Source of the DNA: Rhizobiaceae bacterium CPCC 101076
GTDB taxonomy: Bacteria; Pseudomonadota; Alphaproteobacteria; Rhizobiales; Methylopilaceae
Reading direction: 5' to 3'
Length of the DNA: 64,000 bases
Assembly (NCBI GenBank): GCA_003347645.1
Contig: QDFX01000014.1
Location: 49,129 to 113,128 of the forward strand
The number at the start of each line of letters is the position of its first letter. The stretch's first letter is position 1. Below are positions 46,837 through 58,939 of this stretch, piece after piece. The position numbers and the translations under genes are program-made. The notes beneath the pieces are model-generated. The model was not told where the DNA came from. It searched no databases and saw only the letters and a program-made list of their open reading frames with translations.

Positions 46837-48141
46837 TCAGTCGTAGCGGAAGGCGCGCGCCAGCTGGTCGTTGATCGGCTTCGTCAGATAGGCGAACGCC
46901 GTCCGCGCCCCGGTATCGATGAAGGTCTCGACCGGCATGCCGGGAACGAGCGTCTTGCCTTGGAACTTGCGGAGTTCCTCGCCCTTGATGGCGATCCTCG
47001 CCGTGTAGAACATCGCGCCCGACTGCTCGTCGCGGCTGACGTCGGCGGATATTCGCGCGAGCGTGCCGAACACGTCAGGCATGGTCGCGGAATTGAAGGC
47101 CGAGAACTTCATCGTCACCGGCTGACCGATTTTCAGGCGGTCGATCAGCTGCGGCTCGATCCGGACGTCGACAACCAGGCCTTCGGCTTCCGGCACGATC
47201 AGCATCAGCTGCTCGCCGGGGCTGATGACGCCACCTTTGGTGTAGATCGTCTTCTGGTGGACGATGCCGTCCTGAGGCGCGCGGATGTCGACGCGGTTCA
47301 ACTGGTCGAGCGCGGCCGTGTATCGCTCCCGCAGTTCGGCGATCTTGGATTCGGTGTCGCGCAGTTCGGAAGCGATCTCCTTCTGGAGATCCTGGTCGAG
47401 CTGGAGGATCTGCATCTCGGTCTCCGCCACCCGGCCTTTGGCGCGAGCGATGTCGGCGATGTGCTGGCCTTCCTCGCCGAGCAGCCGGGCCGCTTCGCGC
47501 TCCAGCGCGGTGACGCGGCTGAGCGGAACGAGATTGTCCTTGTAGAGCGAGCGCACGCCTTCGAGCTCGGTCTGGATGAAGCCGGTCTGCTGGCGTTTCG
47601 AGGCGACCTGGGCTTCCAGGCCCTTAACTTCTTCCCGCGTCTGGGAAATGCGTTCGCGCAATTGCGACGTCTGACCCTGTTTCGCGGTCTGCCGCGAGGT
47701 GAAAACCGTGCGCTCGCCGGCAAGGATCTTCCGTATCGAAGCCTGGTCGGCTCTGACGGTCAGTTCCTCCGGCAGCGAGAAGTCCGACAAGGCGTCCCGT
47801 TCGGCCGAAAGCCGCGCTTCCCTGACCAGCAATTGATTGAGCTGATTGTCGATCACCGCGAGATTGGCGCGGGTCACCGTATCGTCGAGGCGAGCGAGCA
47901 CGTCGCCGGCTTTGACATGATCGCCGTTGTCGACGCGGATTTCCGCGACCACGCCACCGGTCGGATGCTGCACCTTCCTGACATTGCTCTCGACGACGAC
48001 CTGACCCGGCGCGATCACCGCGGAGGCGATCGGCGCCGTCGAGCCCCAGCCGCCCGCAGCGACGAGGAGAAGTGCAGCTGCGGACAGGCTGAACAGGCTG
48101 ACCGACCTGATGTCGCGGAGAGGCGTGCGGGCTTCAGTCAC
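46837..48141 (-). CDS. Type I secretion periplasmic adaptor (HlyD/PrtE family)
   Basis: 434 residues from GTG 48141, overlapping the ATPase stop by GTGA. One N-terminal membrane helix (about 15-40), a lipoyl-like motif HPTGGVVAEIRVDNGDHVKAGDVL, long coiled-coil hairpins (about 120-290) and the C-terminal beta-barrel of HlyD adaptors. Joins the inner-membrane ATPase to an outer-membrane TolC-type channel, which is not encoded here. Secreted substrate unknown. Confidence 0.92.
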   Translation of the reverse strand: MTEARTPLRDIRSVSLFSLSAAALLLVAAGGWGSTAPIASAVIAPGQVVVESNVRKVQHPTGGVVAEIRVDNGDHVKAGDVLARLDDTVTRANLAVIDNQLNQLLVREARLSAERDALSDFSLPEELTVRADQASIRKILAGERTVFTSRQTAKQGQTSQLRERISQTREEVKGLEAQVASKRQQTGFIQTELEGVRSLYKDNLVPLSRVTALEREAARLLGEEGQHIADIARAKGRVAETEMQILQLDQDLQKEIASELRDTESKIAELRERYTAALDQLNRVDIRAPQDGIVHQKTIYTKGGVISPGEQLMLIVPEAEGLVVDVRIEPQLIDRLKIGQPVTMKFSAFNSATMPDVFGTLARISADVSRDEQSGAMFYTARIAIKGEELRKFQGKTLVPGMPVETFIDTGARTAFAYLTKPINDQLARAFRYD

Positions 48142-49892
48142 GAGCGTGCCCCCTGCGCTGCGACGGCCTTGAGTGCCGGAGCTTCCTGCGGAACCACCGC
48201 CGCCGGCGCGAGCACCTTTTTCAGCACCTCGTCCTTGGGCCCGAAGGCGACCTGCTGGCCGGCATTGAGCGCCAGAGCGAGATCGGCCTTGGCGAGGGCG
48301 GAGCGGCGATGGGCGATGACGACGGCGATGCCGCCGCGCAGGCGGATGGTCTCGACGGCCTTTTCGAGGGCGAGCTCGCCTTCGGAATCGAGATTGGAAT
48401 TGGGCTCGTCGAGCACGACCAGGAACGGGTCCTTGTAGAGCGCCCTTGCGAGCGCGATGCGCTGGCGCTGGCCGCCGGACAAAGTGCTGCCGGCCTCGCC
48501 GATCTGGGTCTCGTAGCCGTTGGCAAGCCGCAAGATCATCTCGTTCGCGCCGGCGGCTTCCGCCGCCGCCTGGATGTCGGCCGAGGTCGCCTTCGGGTCG
48601 AAGCGGCAGATATTGTCCGCGATCGTGCCGTCGAACAGTTCGATATCCTGTGGAAGGTAGCCGATCATCCCTCCACGGACCTCGGCGGGCCATTGATCCA
48701 AGGTCGCGCCGTCGAGGCGGATCTCGCCCCGGTTGGCCTGCCAGACGCCGACAAGCGCGCGGGCCAGGGTCGATTTTCCGGAGGCCGAGGGTCCGATCAC
48801 ACCAAGCGCCTGACCGGCTTCGAGCGAGAGGTTGATGCCCTTCAGGATCGGCGCGGCGGAGCCGGGCGCGGCGACATAGATATCTTCCACGGTCAGCTTC
48901 TGGCTTGCCGGCTTGGGCGCGACCTCCGGTTCCTTTTTCGCGGTCGCCTTCAGCGCCTCGTTGAGCCTCGTCCACGATCCGCGTGCGGAGAGGAACGGCT
49001 TCCATTGCCCGATCGCCAGCTCGACCGGAGCGAGCGCGCGGCTGGTCAGGATGGACGATGCGATCATCACGCCGCCCGATGCTTCGCCCTGTACGACGAG
49101 CCAGGCTCCGAGACCCAGATTGGTGGATTGCAGCACGAAGCGAAGGGTCTTCGAGATCGACCCGATGCTGAGAGAGACGTCGCTGGCGCGCTGCTGCGCC
49201 AGGCCATGGCGGGCATTGTGCTGCTTGATGCGATCGACGACCCGCTGTTCCATTCCGAGCGCGGCCACGAGTTCCGCATTACGACGGGCGGCTTCGAGCG
49301 CGAAGGATTTCTGCGCGCCGGCGGTCGCCGCATCCTTTGCCGGAGCGCGGCCGGCGAATTCCGACCACAGCGTCAACAGGACCAGCAGGACCGCGCCGGC
49401 GACGAGCGTCCAGCCGAGCAGCGGGTGGAGGAGGAAGCACAGGCCGGCGTAGAGCGGAATCCACGGCAGATCGAACAGCGCCGTCGGACCCATGCTGGAG
49501 AGGAAGCCCCGAACCGTGTCGAGATCGCGGGCGGGCTGGGAGCCGGCGCTCTTGCTCTTCGGCGTGATGCGCAGGATCGAGGCGACGACGGGACCGGACA
49601 GGCTCTCGTCCAGCGCGGCGCCGATGCGCGACAGGATGCGCTGGCGCGCCCAGTCGAAGACGCCGAGGAATATGTAGACGATCAAGACCGCGATCGACAG
49701 CGCGACGAGCGTCGGGATGCTGCGCGAGGGCAGCACCCGGTCGTAGACCTGCAGCATGTAGACGGAGCCGGTCAGCATCAGGACGTTGACCACGGCGGTC
49801 AGCAGGCCGACGGCGATGAAGCCGGCGCGGCATCGCGCTACGGCCTCGCGCAGCGGCGAGGTTTCCGGCGAATTTGGTCGTTCTCGTTGCAT
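48138..49892 (-). CDS. Type I secretion ABC ATPase/permease (PrtD-like)
   Basis: 584 residues from ATG 49892 (a GTG 18 nt upstream would add six residues). A transmembrane domain with about six helices in the first 320 residues and an ATPase domain with Walker A GPSASGKST, signature LSGGQRQR and Walker B LVVLDEPNS. There is no N-terminal C39 peptidase, so it belongs to the PrtD type that exports proteins with C-terminal signals such as RTX proteases or S-layer proteins. Confidence 0.92.
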   Translation of the reverse strand: MQRERPNSPETSPLREAVARCRAGFIAVGLLTAVVNVLMLTGSVYMLQVYDRVLPSRSIPTLVALSIAVLIVYIFLGVFDWARQRILSRIGAALDESLSGPVVASILRITPKSKSAGSQPARDLDTVRGFLSSMGPTALFDLPWIPLYAGLCFLLHPLLGWTLVAGAVLLVLLTLWSEFAGRAPAKDAATAGAQKSFALEAARRNAELVAALGMEQRVVDRIKQHNARHGLAQQRASDVSLSIGSISKTLRFVLQSTNLGLGAWLVVQGEASGGVMIASSILTSRALAPVELAIGQWKPFLSARGSWTRLNEALKATAKKEPEVAPKPASQKLTVEDIYVAAPGSAAPILKGINLSLEAGQALGVIGPSASGKSTLARALVGVWQANRGEIRLDGATLDQWPAEVRGGMIGYLPQDIELFDGTIADNICRFDPKATSADIQAAAEAAGANEMILRLANGYETQIGEAGSTLSGGQRQRIALARALYKDPFLVVLDEPNSNLDSEGELALEKAVETIRLRGGIAVVIAHRRSALAKADLALALNAGQQVAFGPKDEVLKKVLAPAAVVPQEAPALKAVAAQGARS

Positions 49893-50067
49893 CGATCTGC
49901 CCGTCCCCACCGTCGATGCGGCCGGGATCTGGCCACGAAGACGGCAGGTGTCTTTACGGGCGGAGTGCTTCAGTCGTGTGACCGCAAAATCCGGCTTTCA
50001 CCGTTGCTCGGGACGCTATCGAGATGGGGCAGCCGACAGGCTCGACGGTAGCCTGCCGGCTCGATTG

Positions 50068-50310
50068 TCAGTGCCGTTCAAGCCTCGATGTCAGAGTCGA
50101 CGAACTGATCACCACCGAGTTCCGGTGGGCGCGGCATTCGTCCATCGCGAATTTAAGCGCGGCGCGCTGTGAGAAAAACAGACCTTCGAGGAGGCCACTC
50201 GTTTCCTGAACGAGCCAGCGGCCCTTACGGGTCGGGCCGACGAGAAAAACGGTCTTCAGTTGATCCTGTACGCGAGATCGCGGACGCATTTCAGCACCAA
50301 GGGGCGACAT
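50068..50310 (-). CDS. Small hypothetical protein (rhizobial WVVQ-type)
   Basis: 80 residues from ATG 50310 (ATG 50289 is also possible). The part KTVFLVGPTRKGRWLVQETS and GLLEGLFFSQRAALKFA resembles small alphaproteobacterial proteins with the pattern VGRxxxGxWVVQE...GGLFxxRxEALRFA. No function is known. It lies in the 625-bp space between the type I secretion genes and kdp; the rest of that space, about 200 bp, should hold the kdp promoter and includes ATAGG-ATT-CCTAT at 50411-50423. Confidence 0.5.
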   Translation of the reverse strand: MSPLGAEMRPRSRVQDQLKTVFLVGPTRKGRWLVQETSGLLEGLFFSQRAALKFAMDECRAHRNSVVISSSTLTSRLERH

Positions 50311-50517
50311 GCCCGAGGCCCGGATTCTATGACCCTCCGCATCAAGGCGCGATTGGCCAGGCGGGGCGTCGGCATAGCCAAGGCATAGGGATCGGAGTCT
50401 CGAAACCCCTATAGGATTCCTATGCACGGGCGGAGCGCGCCAACTCGCCCGCCTATGCCCTTCCGACGACATTCCCGGTTGTAAAGCGCGGACCTCCCGC
50501 GCCGGGAAATCATATCC

Positions 50518-50601
50518 ATGTTCGACATTCTGATGCTTGGGCTTGGCGTGGCGCTGTTTGCGCTCGCGATCGCCTACGCCAATGCGGCGGAGGGGATCTG
50601 A
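50518..50601 (+). CDS. Micro-ORF before kdpF: 27-residue membrane peptide
   Basis: ATG 50518 with GGGAAA upstream encodes MFDILMLGLGVALFALAIAY followed by ANAAEGI: a single hydrophobic helix. It ends 2 nt before kdpF and its last bases supply the kdpF ribosome site, so it is part of the operon. Similar peptides occur before kdpF in other alphaproteobacteria, from memory. It may be a second small Kdp subunit or a leader peptide. Confidence 0.65.
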   Translation: MFDILMLGLGVALFALAIAYANAAEGI

Positions 50602-50603
50602 TC

Positions 50604-50693
50604 ATGCTCCTCGACTACATCCTGGGCGCGGCCGTGACCGCGTTCCTGTTCGTTTATCTCGTCTACGCCCTCGTGCGGCCGGAACGGTTCTGA
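50604..50693 (+). CDS. kdpF: KdpF, small subunit of the potassium pump
   Basis: 29 residues, one membrane helix and the family ending [19 protein letters not shown] precedes the ATG. KdpF stabilises the KdpFABC complex in the inner membrane. Too short for most gene finders. Confidence 0.92.
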   Translation: MLLDYILGAAVTAFLFVYLVYALVRPERF

Positions 50694-50703
50694 GGAGGGC
50701 ACG

Positions 50704-52413
50704 ATGACTTTCAACGGCTGGCTGCAAATCCTTATTTTCTGCGCGCTCGTGCTCGTGTGCGTCAGGCCGCTCGGCGGCTTCATGGCGCGCCTGTTCTCGG
50801 GCGAGCGCACTTTCCTTACGCCGGTCTTCGGGCCGGTGGAGCGCGTCTTCTATTCTCTCTCCGGCGTGAGGCCCAATGCCGAGCAGCACTGGAGCGTCTA
50901 TGCGATCGCGATGCTCGCCTTCAACTTGGCGGGCTTCCTGCTGCTTTACCTTCTGCAGCGTCTCCAAGGCGGGCTGCCGCTGAACCCGCAGGGCTTCGGC
51001 GCGGTGCCGACCGATCTGTCGTTCAACACCGCGATCAGCTTCGTCACCAACACCAACTGGCAGAACTACGGCGGCGAGACGACGATGTCGTACCTCGTCC
51101 AGATGACTGGGCTGACGGTGCAGAACTTCGTGTCCTCCGCGACCGGCATCGCGCTCGCGGTCGTCCTGATCCGTGGCTTCGCCCGCAAGTCGATGCGCAC
51201 GGTCGGCAATTTCTGGACCGACATGACGCGCGCGACGCTCTACGTCCTGCTGCCGATCGCCTTCATCATGGCGCTCGTCTTCGTCTGGCAGGGCACGCCG
51301 CAGAACTTCGACGCTTATGCGACCGCGACTACGCTCGAAGGCGTCCAGCAGACCATCGCGCAGGGCCCGATCGCCTCTCAGGAAGCGATCAAGATGCTCG
51401 GCACGAACGGCGGCGGTCCGCTGAACGTCAACTCGGCGCATCCGTACGAAAACCCGACGCCGTTGACCAATCTGATCCAGATGATCTCGATCTTCGCGAT
51501 CGGTGCCGCGCTGACGAACGTGTTCGGCCGGATGGTCGGGGATGAGCGTCAGGGCTGGGCGATCCTCGGCGCGATGGGCGTGCTGTTCATCGCCGGCGTG
51601 GCGTTCTGCTACTGGGCCGAGGCCTACGGCAATCCTCTGCTGACCCAGCTCGGCGTCGATCCGACCGCCGGCAATATGGAAGGCAAGGAAGTCCGCTTCG
51701 GCGTCGCCCTATCGGCGCTCTTCGCCGTGATCACGACCGCCGCCTCGTGCGGCGCCGTCATCGCGATGCATGACGCCCTGACGCCGCTCGGCGGCATGAT
51801 CCCGCTCATCAACATGCAACTCGGCGAGGTCATCATCGGCGGCGTCGGCGCGGGTCTCTACGGCATGCTGCTGATGGCGATCATCGCGGTCTTCGTGGCG
51901 GGCCTCATGGTCGGCCGCACGCCGGAATATCTCGGCAAGAAGATCGAGGCGCGCGAAGTGAAGATGACGATGCTGGCGGTGCTCTGCTCGCCTTTCGCCA
52001 TCCTGCTCTTCACCGCGATCGCGACCGTGCTGCCCTCGGCCGTGGCGAGCATCGCCAATCCGGGCCCGCACGGCTTCTCGGAGATCCTCTACGCCTACAC
52101 CTCGGCGGCGGCGAACAATGGTTCGGCGTTCGGCGGCCTGACGGGCAACACGCCCTTCTACAACCTGACGCTCGGCATCGCGATGTTCATCGGCCGGTTC
52201 TTCCTGATCGTGCCCATGCTCGCGGTCGCGGGTTCGCTCGCGGCGAAGACGACGCTGCCGCCCTCGGCCGGCACGTTCCCGACCAACAACGGCCTCTTCG
52301 TTGGCCTCCTCGTCGGCGTCGTCCTCATCGTCGGCGGCCTGACCTTCCTGCCGTCCCTCGCACTCGGACCCGTGGTCGAACATTTCGCCATGCTGTCCGG
52401 CACCACCTTTTGA
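50704..52413 (+). CDS. kdpA: KdpA, potassium-binding channel-like subunit
   Basis: 569 residues with GAGGAGG upstream. About ten membrane helices and four pore loops with the expected motifs ([32 protein letters not shown]). Selects and binds K+ from the periplasm for the P-type pump. Confidence 0.97.
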   Translation: MTFNGWLQILIFCALVLVCVRPLGGFMARLFSGERTFLTPVFGPVERVFYSLSGVRPNAEQHWSVYAIAMLAFNLAGFLLLYLLQRLQGGLPLNPQGFGAVPTDLSFNTAISFVTNTNWQNYGGETTMSYLVQMTGLTVQNFVSSATGIALAVVLIRGFARKSMRTVGNFWTDMTRATLYVLLPIAFIMALVFVWQGTPQNFDAYATATTLEGVQQTIAQGPIASQEAIKMLGTNGGGPLNVNSAHPYENPTPLTNLIQMISIFAIGAALTNVFGRMVGDERQGWAILGAMGVLFIAGVAFCYWAEAYGNPLLTQLGVDPTAGNMEGKEVRFGVALSALFAVITTAASCGAVIAMHDALTPLGGMIPLINMQLGEVIIGGVGAGLYGMLLMAIIAVFVAGLMVGRTPEYLGKKIEAREVKMTMLAVLCSPFAILLFTAIATVLPSAVASIANPGPHGFSEILYAYTSAAANNGSAFGGLTGNTPFYNLTLGIAMFIGRFFLIVPMLAVAGSLAAKTTLPPSAGTFPTNNGLFVGLLVGVVLIVGGLTFLPSLALGPVVEHFAMLSGTTF

Positions 52414-52425
52414 TCGGTGATCGCA

Positions 52426-54477
<2,052 letters not shown>

Positions 54478-54485
54478 GGTCCATC

Positions 54486-55055
54486 ATGTTGAACCAGATC
54501 CGTCCCGCCCTCGTCATGATCGTCCTGATGACGGTCGTCACCGGGCTACTCTACCCGCTCGCCGTGACCGGCGTCGCTCAGGTCGCGTTTCCACATCAGG
54601 CGCATGGCAGCCTGATCGAGAAGAACGGAACCGTCGTCGGTTCCGAGCTGATCGGCCAGAACTTCGCCGGCGAGAAGTACTTCCACGGCCGCCCCTCGGC
54701 TGCGGGCGCCAATGGCTACGATGCCGGCGCGTCGAGCGGCGCGAACCTCGGCCCGACAAATGCCAAGCTGATCGACCGCGTGAAGGGCGATGTCGAGAAG
54801 CTGCGCGGCGACGTGCCGGCCGGCCCGGTTCCGGCCGATCTCGTCACGACCTCGGCTTCGGGCCTCGATCCTGACATCTCGCCGGCGGCGGCGGACGTGC
54901 AGGTCTCCCGAGTCGCCCAGGCACGCGGCATGGACGTCAACGCGGTCCGCGATCTCGTCGCCCGGCACACCACGGACCGGCAGCTCGGCATTCTTGGTGA
55001 ACCGCGGGTCAACGTGCTCGCGCTGAACCTCGCTCTGGACGACGCGAAGCCGTAA
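54486..55055 (+). CDS. kdpC: KdpC subunit
   Basis: 189 residues from the ATG with GAGG upstream; the TTG 12 nt earlier overlaps kdpB. One N-terminal membrane helix (about 6-28) and the periplasmic/cytosolic KdpC domain ([21 protein letters not shown] pattern, [13 protein letters not shown]). Needed for assembly and K+ affinity. Its TAA overlaps the next ATG by one base. Confidence 0.96.
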   Translation: MLNQIRPALVMIVLMTVVTGLLYPLAVTGVAQVAFPHQAHGSLIEKNGTVVGSELIGQNFAGEKYFHGRPSAAGANGYDAGASSGANLGPTNAKLIDRVKGDVEKLRGDVPAGPVPADLVTTSASGLDPDISPAAADVQVSRVAQARGMDVNAVRDLVARHTTDRQLGILGEPRVNVLALNLALDDAKP

Positions 55056-55549
55056 TGACGGTCGCGGTTCGGTCTCCCGGTCTCATGGTGGAGTCGAAAC
55101 ATGTGCTGTTCGGGATCGAGGTCGTTCATCGTGACCATGCTCTTGGACTGCTTTCGGCGCGACTCGGGCAGATCACGGCGCTGAACCGCGCGAAGCTCCA
55201 GAGCACGTTCCGCCTGAAGACTCCCGTGGGATGGGCGTCCAAGGGCGTCGCGCTCGCCATGGCCACTCCGCCGGATTTCGGCGGCGTGAGCTGGGCCGCC
55301 GCCCGGCTGATCCAGCCGGTGACGTTCGAGAGGGGTAGGCTGCCAGCCGATCTGGTCTTCGCCGTCGTGGGGCCGATGGGAGATGATCTGGCCGGCCGCC
55401 GGGCGGTCCGGATATTCGAAAAGCTTGCGCAGGACGCGCCGATGCTGGCGGCGCTCAGGGCGGCGACATCGTCGTCATGGTTCTGCGCGGAGCTGACCTT
55501 CGCATTCGAACGTCTTGGAAATCCGTTGGGTGTTATGATGAGGGAATGA
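55055..55549 (+). CDS. Degenerate PTS EIIA-Ntr (PtsN)-like protein inside the kdp operon
   Basis: 164 residues, coupled to kdpC (TAATG) and to kdpD (ATGA). The middle (about 45-145) follows the EIIA-Ntr fold: LQSTFRLKTPVGWASKGVAL, LIQPVTFERGRLPADLVFAVVGPMG, LAALRAATSS. The phospho-accepting histidine, expected in GxAIPH, falls at GVALAM (64-69), so it cannot be phosphorylated in the usual way. In E. coli and rhizobia unphosphorylated EIIA-Ntr binds and stimulates KdpD. A dedicated, permanently unphosphorylated version here would be a built-in KdpD regulator; this is inference. Confidence 0.7.
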   Translation: MTVAVRSPGLMVESKHVLFGIEVVHRDHALGLLSARLGQITALNRAKLQSTFRLKTPVGWASKGVALAMATPPDFGGVSWAAARLIQPVTFERGRLPADLVFAVVGPMGDDLAGRRAVRIFEKLAQDAPMLAALRAATSSSWFCAELTFAFERLGNPLGVMMRE

Positions 55550-58236
55550 GCCCGGTCATCGGCGACGACATGGAGATCATGGATGTGGAGGCGACCGCCA
55601 GGCGCGGCCGCCTCAAGGTCGTGCTCGGCGCCGCGCCTGGTGTTGGCAAGACCTATGAGATGCTGCTCGCCGGCAAGAGGCGGCAGAAGGACGGCGTCGA
55701 CGTCGTCGTCGGCGTGGTCGAGACGCATGGGCGCGCCGAGACGGCTGCCCTGGTCGATGGCCTTGAGATCGTGCCGCGCCGCAAGGTCGGTCATGCCGGG
55801 CACGAACTCGACGAGATGGATCTCGACGCGATCCTTGCCCGCAGGCCGCAGCTCGTCCTCGTCGATGAGCTCGCCCACACCAATGCGCCCGGCAGCCGGC
55901 ATCCGAAGCGCTGGCTCGACGTCGAGGAATTGCTGAAGGCCGGGATCGACGTCTTCACGACGGTCAATATCCAGCATGTCGAGAGCTTGAACGACGTCGT
56001 CGCCCGCATCACCCGGGTGCGGGTGCGCGAAACCGTGCCGGACGCCGTGCTCGATCGCGCCGACGATATCGAGATCGTCGACATCTCGCCGGACGACCTG
56101 ATCGAGCGGCTGAGGGAGGGCAAGGTCTATGTGCCGGCGCAGGCGCAGCGGGCGCTGAACCATTATTTCTCGCCGGGCAACCTGACGGCGCTTCGCGAAC
56201 TCGCGCTGCGTCGGACCGCGCAGCGGGTCGACGAACAGCTTCTCGACCATATGCGCTCGCATGCGATCCGTGGCCCATGGGCGGCCGGGGAGCGGGTGCT
56301 GGTCTGCGTCTCCGAGGACCCGCGCTGCCCGAGCCTGATCCGCTATACGAAGCGGCTCGCCGATCAGCTCCATGCGCCCTGGACCGCGCTCTATGTCGAG
56401 ACCGCGCGCAGCCATTCGCTTTCTGAGGATGAACGAGACCGCATCGCCGATTGCCTGCGGCTCGCGGGCGAACTCGGCGGAGAACAGGCGACCGTTCCGG
56501 GCCGCGGTGTCGTCGATGAGGTGCTGTCGTTCAGCACGGCGAACAACGTCACCCAGATCGTCATCGGCAAGTCCGACCGGCCGCGCTGGTTCGAGGTCAT
56601 GCACGGCTCGGTGGTCCACGATCTGGTCCGGCGGGCCGGGCCGATCAGCGTCCATGTCGTGGCGGGCGAGGAGACGGGGCAGAAGCAGAAGCCGGTGAAG
56701 GCCGCGGCTCCCGTCCGCCCGGATCCGATCCGGACTTATGCCGGCGTCACCCTGGCCGTCGGCATCGCGCTCGGCGCCGGCAAACTGATCGAGCCGGTGG
56801 TAGGGCTGGAGACGATCGACCTCGTCTTCCTGATGGCGGTCGTCTCGGTGGCGGTCACGTTCGGCCTCGTTCCGTCGCTGGTCGCGAGCCTTGCCGCCTC
56901 GCTCTGCTATAATTTCTTCTTCCTGCCGCCGCTCTACACCTTCACGATCGCCGCGCCCGCCAATATCGCGGCCTTCGGTTTCTTCCTCGTCATCGCGCTC
57001 GTCGTTTCCAATCTCGCCGCGAAAGTCCGGTCGGAGGTCCTGATCGCCCGCAACCGCGCGCGGACGACCGAGGCGCTCTATTCGTTCAGCCGCAAGGTCT
57101 CGGCTGCTGGCACGCTCGACGATCTCCTCTGGGCGACGGCGTACCAGATGGCTTCCATGCTGAAGCTTGATGTCGTCGTGCTCCTGGACGAAGGCGGCGG
57201 GCTCCAGCTGAAGTCTAGCTATCCTCCCGAGGACGAACTCGACGAAGCCGATCTCGGCGCCGCGAAATGGGCGTTCGAGGCGCGGACCCCGGCGGGACGC
57301 GGCGCGGATACTTTGCCGGGCGCCAAGCGGCTGTTCCTGCCGCTGCGGACTGGCGACAAGGTTCCGGGCGTGGTCGGCCTTACGCGAACGAAGCCGGGAC
57401 CGCTGCTGACGCCCGACGGACGGCGCCTGCTGGAGGCGCTGATGGACCAGGCGGCGATCGCGGTCGAGCGCTTTGGTCTGGCGCACGACATGGACGCGGC
57501 TCGTCTGGCGGCCGAGACGGAGCGGTTGCGCTCTTCGCTGCTAGCCTCGCTGTCGCACGACCTCAAGACGCCGCTCGCCTCGATCCTCGGCGCGGTCACC
57601 TCGCTCCGACAGTACAACGACCTGTTCGACTCGAAGGCGCGCGACGAGCTCGCCGCGACGATCGAGGAGGAGACCGAGCGGTTGTCGCGCTTCGTCGCCA
57701 ACCTGCTCGACATGACGCGGCTCGATTCGGGAGCGATCGTGGTCGAGCGTGCGCCTGTGGACGTCGGCGAGGTGATCGCGAGCGCGCTTCGCCGGACGGA
57801 GCGTGTACTGGCAGGACATCGCACCCAGATCGACATTCAGGATGGCCTGCCGTTCCTGTCTGCCGACGCAGTCATGCTGGAACAGGTGCTTGTAAATCTC
57901 CTCGACAACGCGGCGAAATACACGCCGGCCGGTACTTTGATCGCCATCCAGGCGAAGCATGACGATGCGGGAATGGCGTTGCGTGTGATCGACGAGGGGC
58001 CGGGCATCCCGGACGGGGAAGCGGAGAAGATCTTCGAGAAGTTTCACCGCTTCCAGGAACGCGATCACCGGCTTGCCGGAACGGGCCTCGGCCTTGCGAT
58101 CTGTCGCGGCTTCGTCGAGACGCTCGGCGGGACGATCAATGTCGAGAACCGCGCCGACCGTTCGGGCGCGATCTTCACGGTCCGCTTCCCGGCGAGCCTG
58201 TTCCTGCCATCGGTGCGCGGCGAGGCCGCCGAATGA
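55546..58236 (+). CDS. kdpD: KdpD sensor histidine kinase
   Basis: 896 residues from ATG 55546 preceded by AGGGA and overlapping the upstream stop. N-terminal KdpD domain with a P-loop GAAPGVGKT (near 27-35), a universal-stress-protein-like domain, four short membrane helices (about 400-500), a GAF-like region, and a kinase core with phospho-accepting His in SHDLKTP near 671 and an ATPase module (NLLDNAAKYTP, GTGLGLAI). Senses K+ limitation and activates KdpE. Confidence 0.96.
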   Translation: MSPVIGDDMEIMDVEATARRGRLKVVLGAAPGVGKTYEMLLAGKRRQKDGVDVVVGVVETHGRAETAALVDGLEIVPRRKVGHAGHELDEMDLDAILARRPQLVLVDELAHTNAPGSRHPKRWLDVEELLKAGIDVFTTVNIQHVESLNDVVARITRVRVRETVPDAVLDRADDIEIVDISPDDLIERLREGKVYVPAQAQRALNHYFSPGNLTALRELALRRTAQRVDEQLLDHMRSHAIRGPWAAGERVLVCVSEDPRCPSLIRYTKRLADQLHAPWTALYVETARSHSLSEDERDRIADCLRLAGELGGEQATVPGRGVVDEVLSFSTANNVTQIVIGKSDRPRWFEVMHGSVVHDLVRRAGPISVHVVAGEETGQKQKPVKAAAPVRPDPIRTYAGVTLAVGIALGAGKLIEPVVGLETIDLVFLMAVVSVAVTFGLVPSLVASLAASLCYNFFFLPPLYTFTIAAPANIAAFGFFLVIALVVSNLAAKVRSEVLIARNRARTTEALYSFSRKVSAAGTLDDLLWATAYQMASMLKLDVVVLLDEGGGLQLKSSYPPEDELDEADLGAAKWAFEARTPAGRGADTLPGAKRLFLPLRTGDKVPGVVGLTRTKPGPLLTPDGRRLLEALMDQAAIAVERFGLAHDMDAARLAAETERLRSSLLASLSHDLKTPLASILGAVTSLRQYNDLFDSKARDELAATIEEETERLSRFVANLLDMTRLDSGAIVVERAPVDVGEVIASALRRTERVLAGHRTQIDIQDGLPFLSADAVMLEQVLVNLLDNAAKYTPAGTLIAIQAKHDDAGMALRVIDEGPGIPDGEAEKIFEKFHRFQERDHRLAGTGLGLAICRGFVETLGGTINVENRADRSGAIFTVRFPASLFLPSVRGEAAE

Positions 58237-58916
58237 GCGATGGTGTCCCGATCCTCATCGTCGATGACGAGCCGCCGATCCGGCGGCTCCTGCGCACGAG
58301 CCTCGGGCCGAACGGCTTCCATGTCATCGAGGCCGAGAACGGCGAGATCGCGCTGAAACTCGCCGTTCATGAGAAACCCGACGTGATGCTGCTTGATCTC
58401 GGCCTGCCGGACATGGACGGCGGCGAGGTGATCCGGCGCCTGCGCGCCTCCGGCTCGAAACTGCCGATCATCGTGCTGTCGAGCCGGGGCGACGAGAAGG
58501 GCAAGGTCGAGGCGCTCGATCTCGGCGCGGACGATTACGTGACCAAGCCGTTCGGCATGGCCGAGCTGATCGCCCGCATTCGGGCGGCTCTCCGCCACAG
58601 AGTCCAGGATGATGGCGGCACTCCGGTTTTCCAGACCGGCGATGTCTCGGTCGACCTGACGCGCCGCAAGGTCACGCGGGCCGGAGAGCCGGTGAAGCTC
58701 TCGCCGAAGGAATACGACATCCTGCGAATGCTGGTTGTCCATGCCGGAAAGGTGCTGACCCACCGGATGCTGATGCAGGAAGTCTGGGGTGCCGCGGGCG
58801 ACGTCCAGTATCTGCGCATCTATATCCGCCAGCTCCGCCAGAAGCTGGAGCAGGACCCTGAGCGGCCGGAGATCATCCTCACCGAGACCGGGGTCGGATA
58901 CCGGCTCGCGGACTAG
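58233..58916 (+). CDS. kdpE: KdpE response regulator
   Basis: 227 residues from the ATG overlapping the kdpD stop. N-terminal receiver with phospho-accepting Asp in MLLDLGLPD (about residue 53) and a C-terminal OmpR-type winged HTH (YLRIYIRQLRQKLEQDP). Activates the kdp promoter under K+ starvation; the target promoter here should lie before 50518. Confidence 0.96.
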   Translation: MSDGVPILIVDDEPPIRRLLRTSLGPNGFHVIEAENGEIALKLAVHEKPDVMLLDLGLPDMDGGEVIRRLRASGSKLPIIVLSSRGDEKGKVEALDLGADDYVTKPFGMAELIARIRAALRHRVQDDGGTPVFQTGDVSVDLTRRKVTRAGEPVKLSPKEYDILRMLVVHAGKVLTHRMLMQEVWGAAGDVQYLRIYIRQLRQKLEQDPERPEIILTETGVGYRLAD

Positions 58917-58939
58917 CGGGCGGCCCAGGCCGCGTAAGC

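Noticed and set aside
48309..50051. 580-residue plus-strand frame over the secretion ATPase
   Set aside because: Antisense of a gene with Walker A, signature and Walker B motifs; shadow frame.
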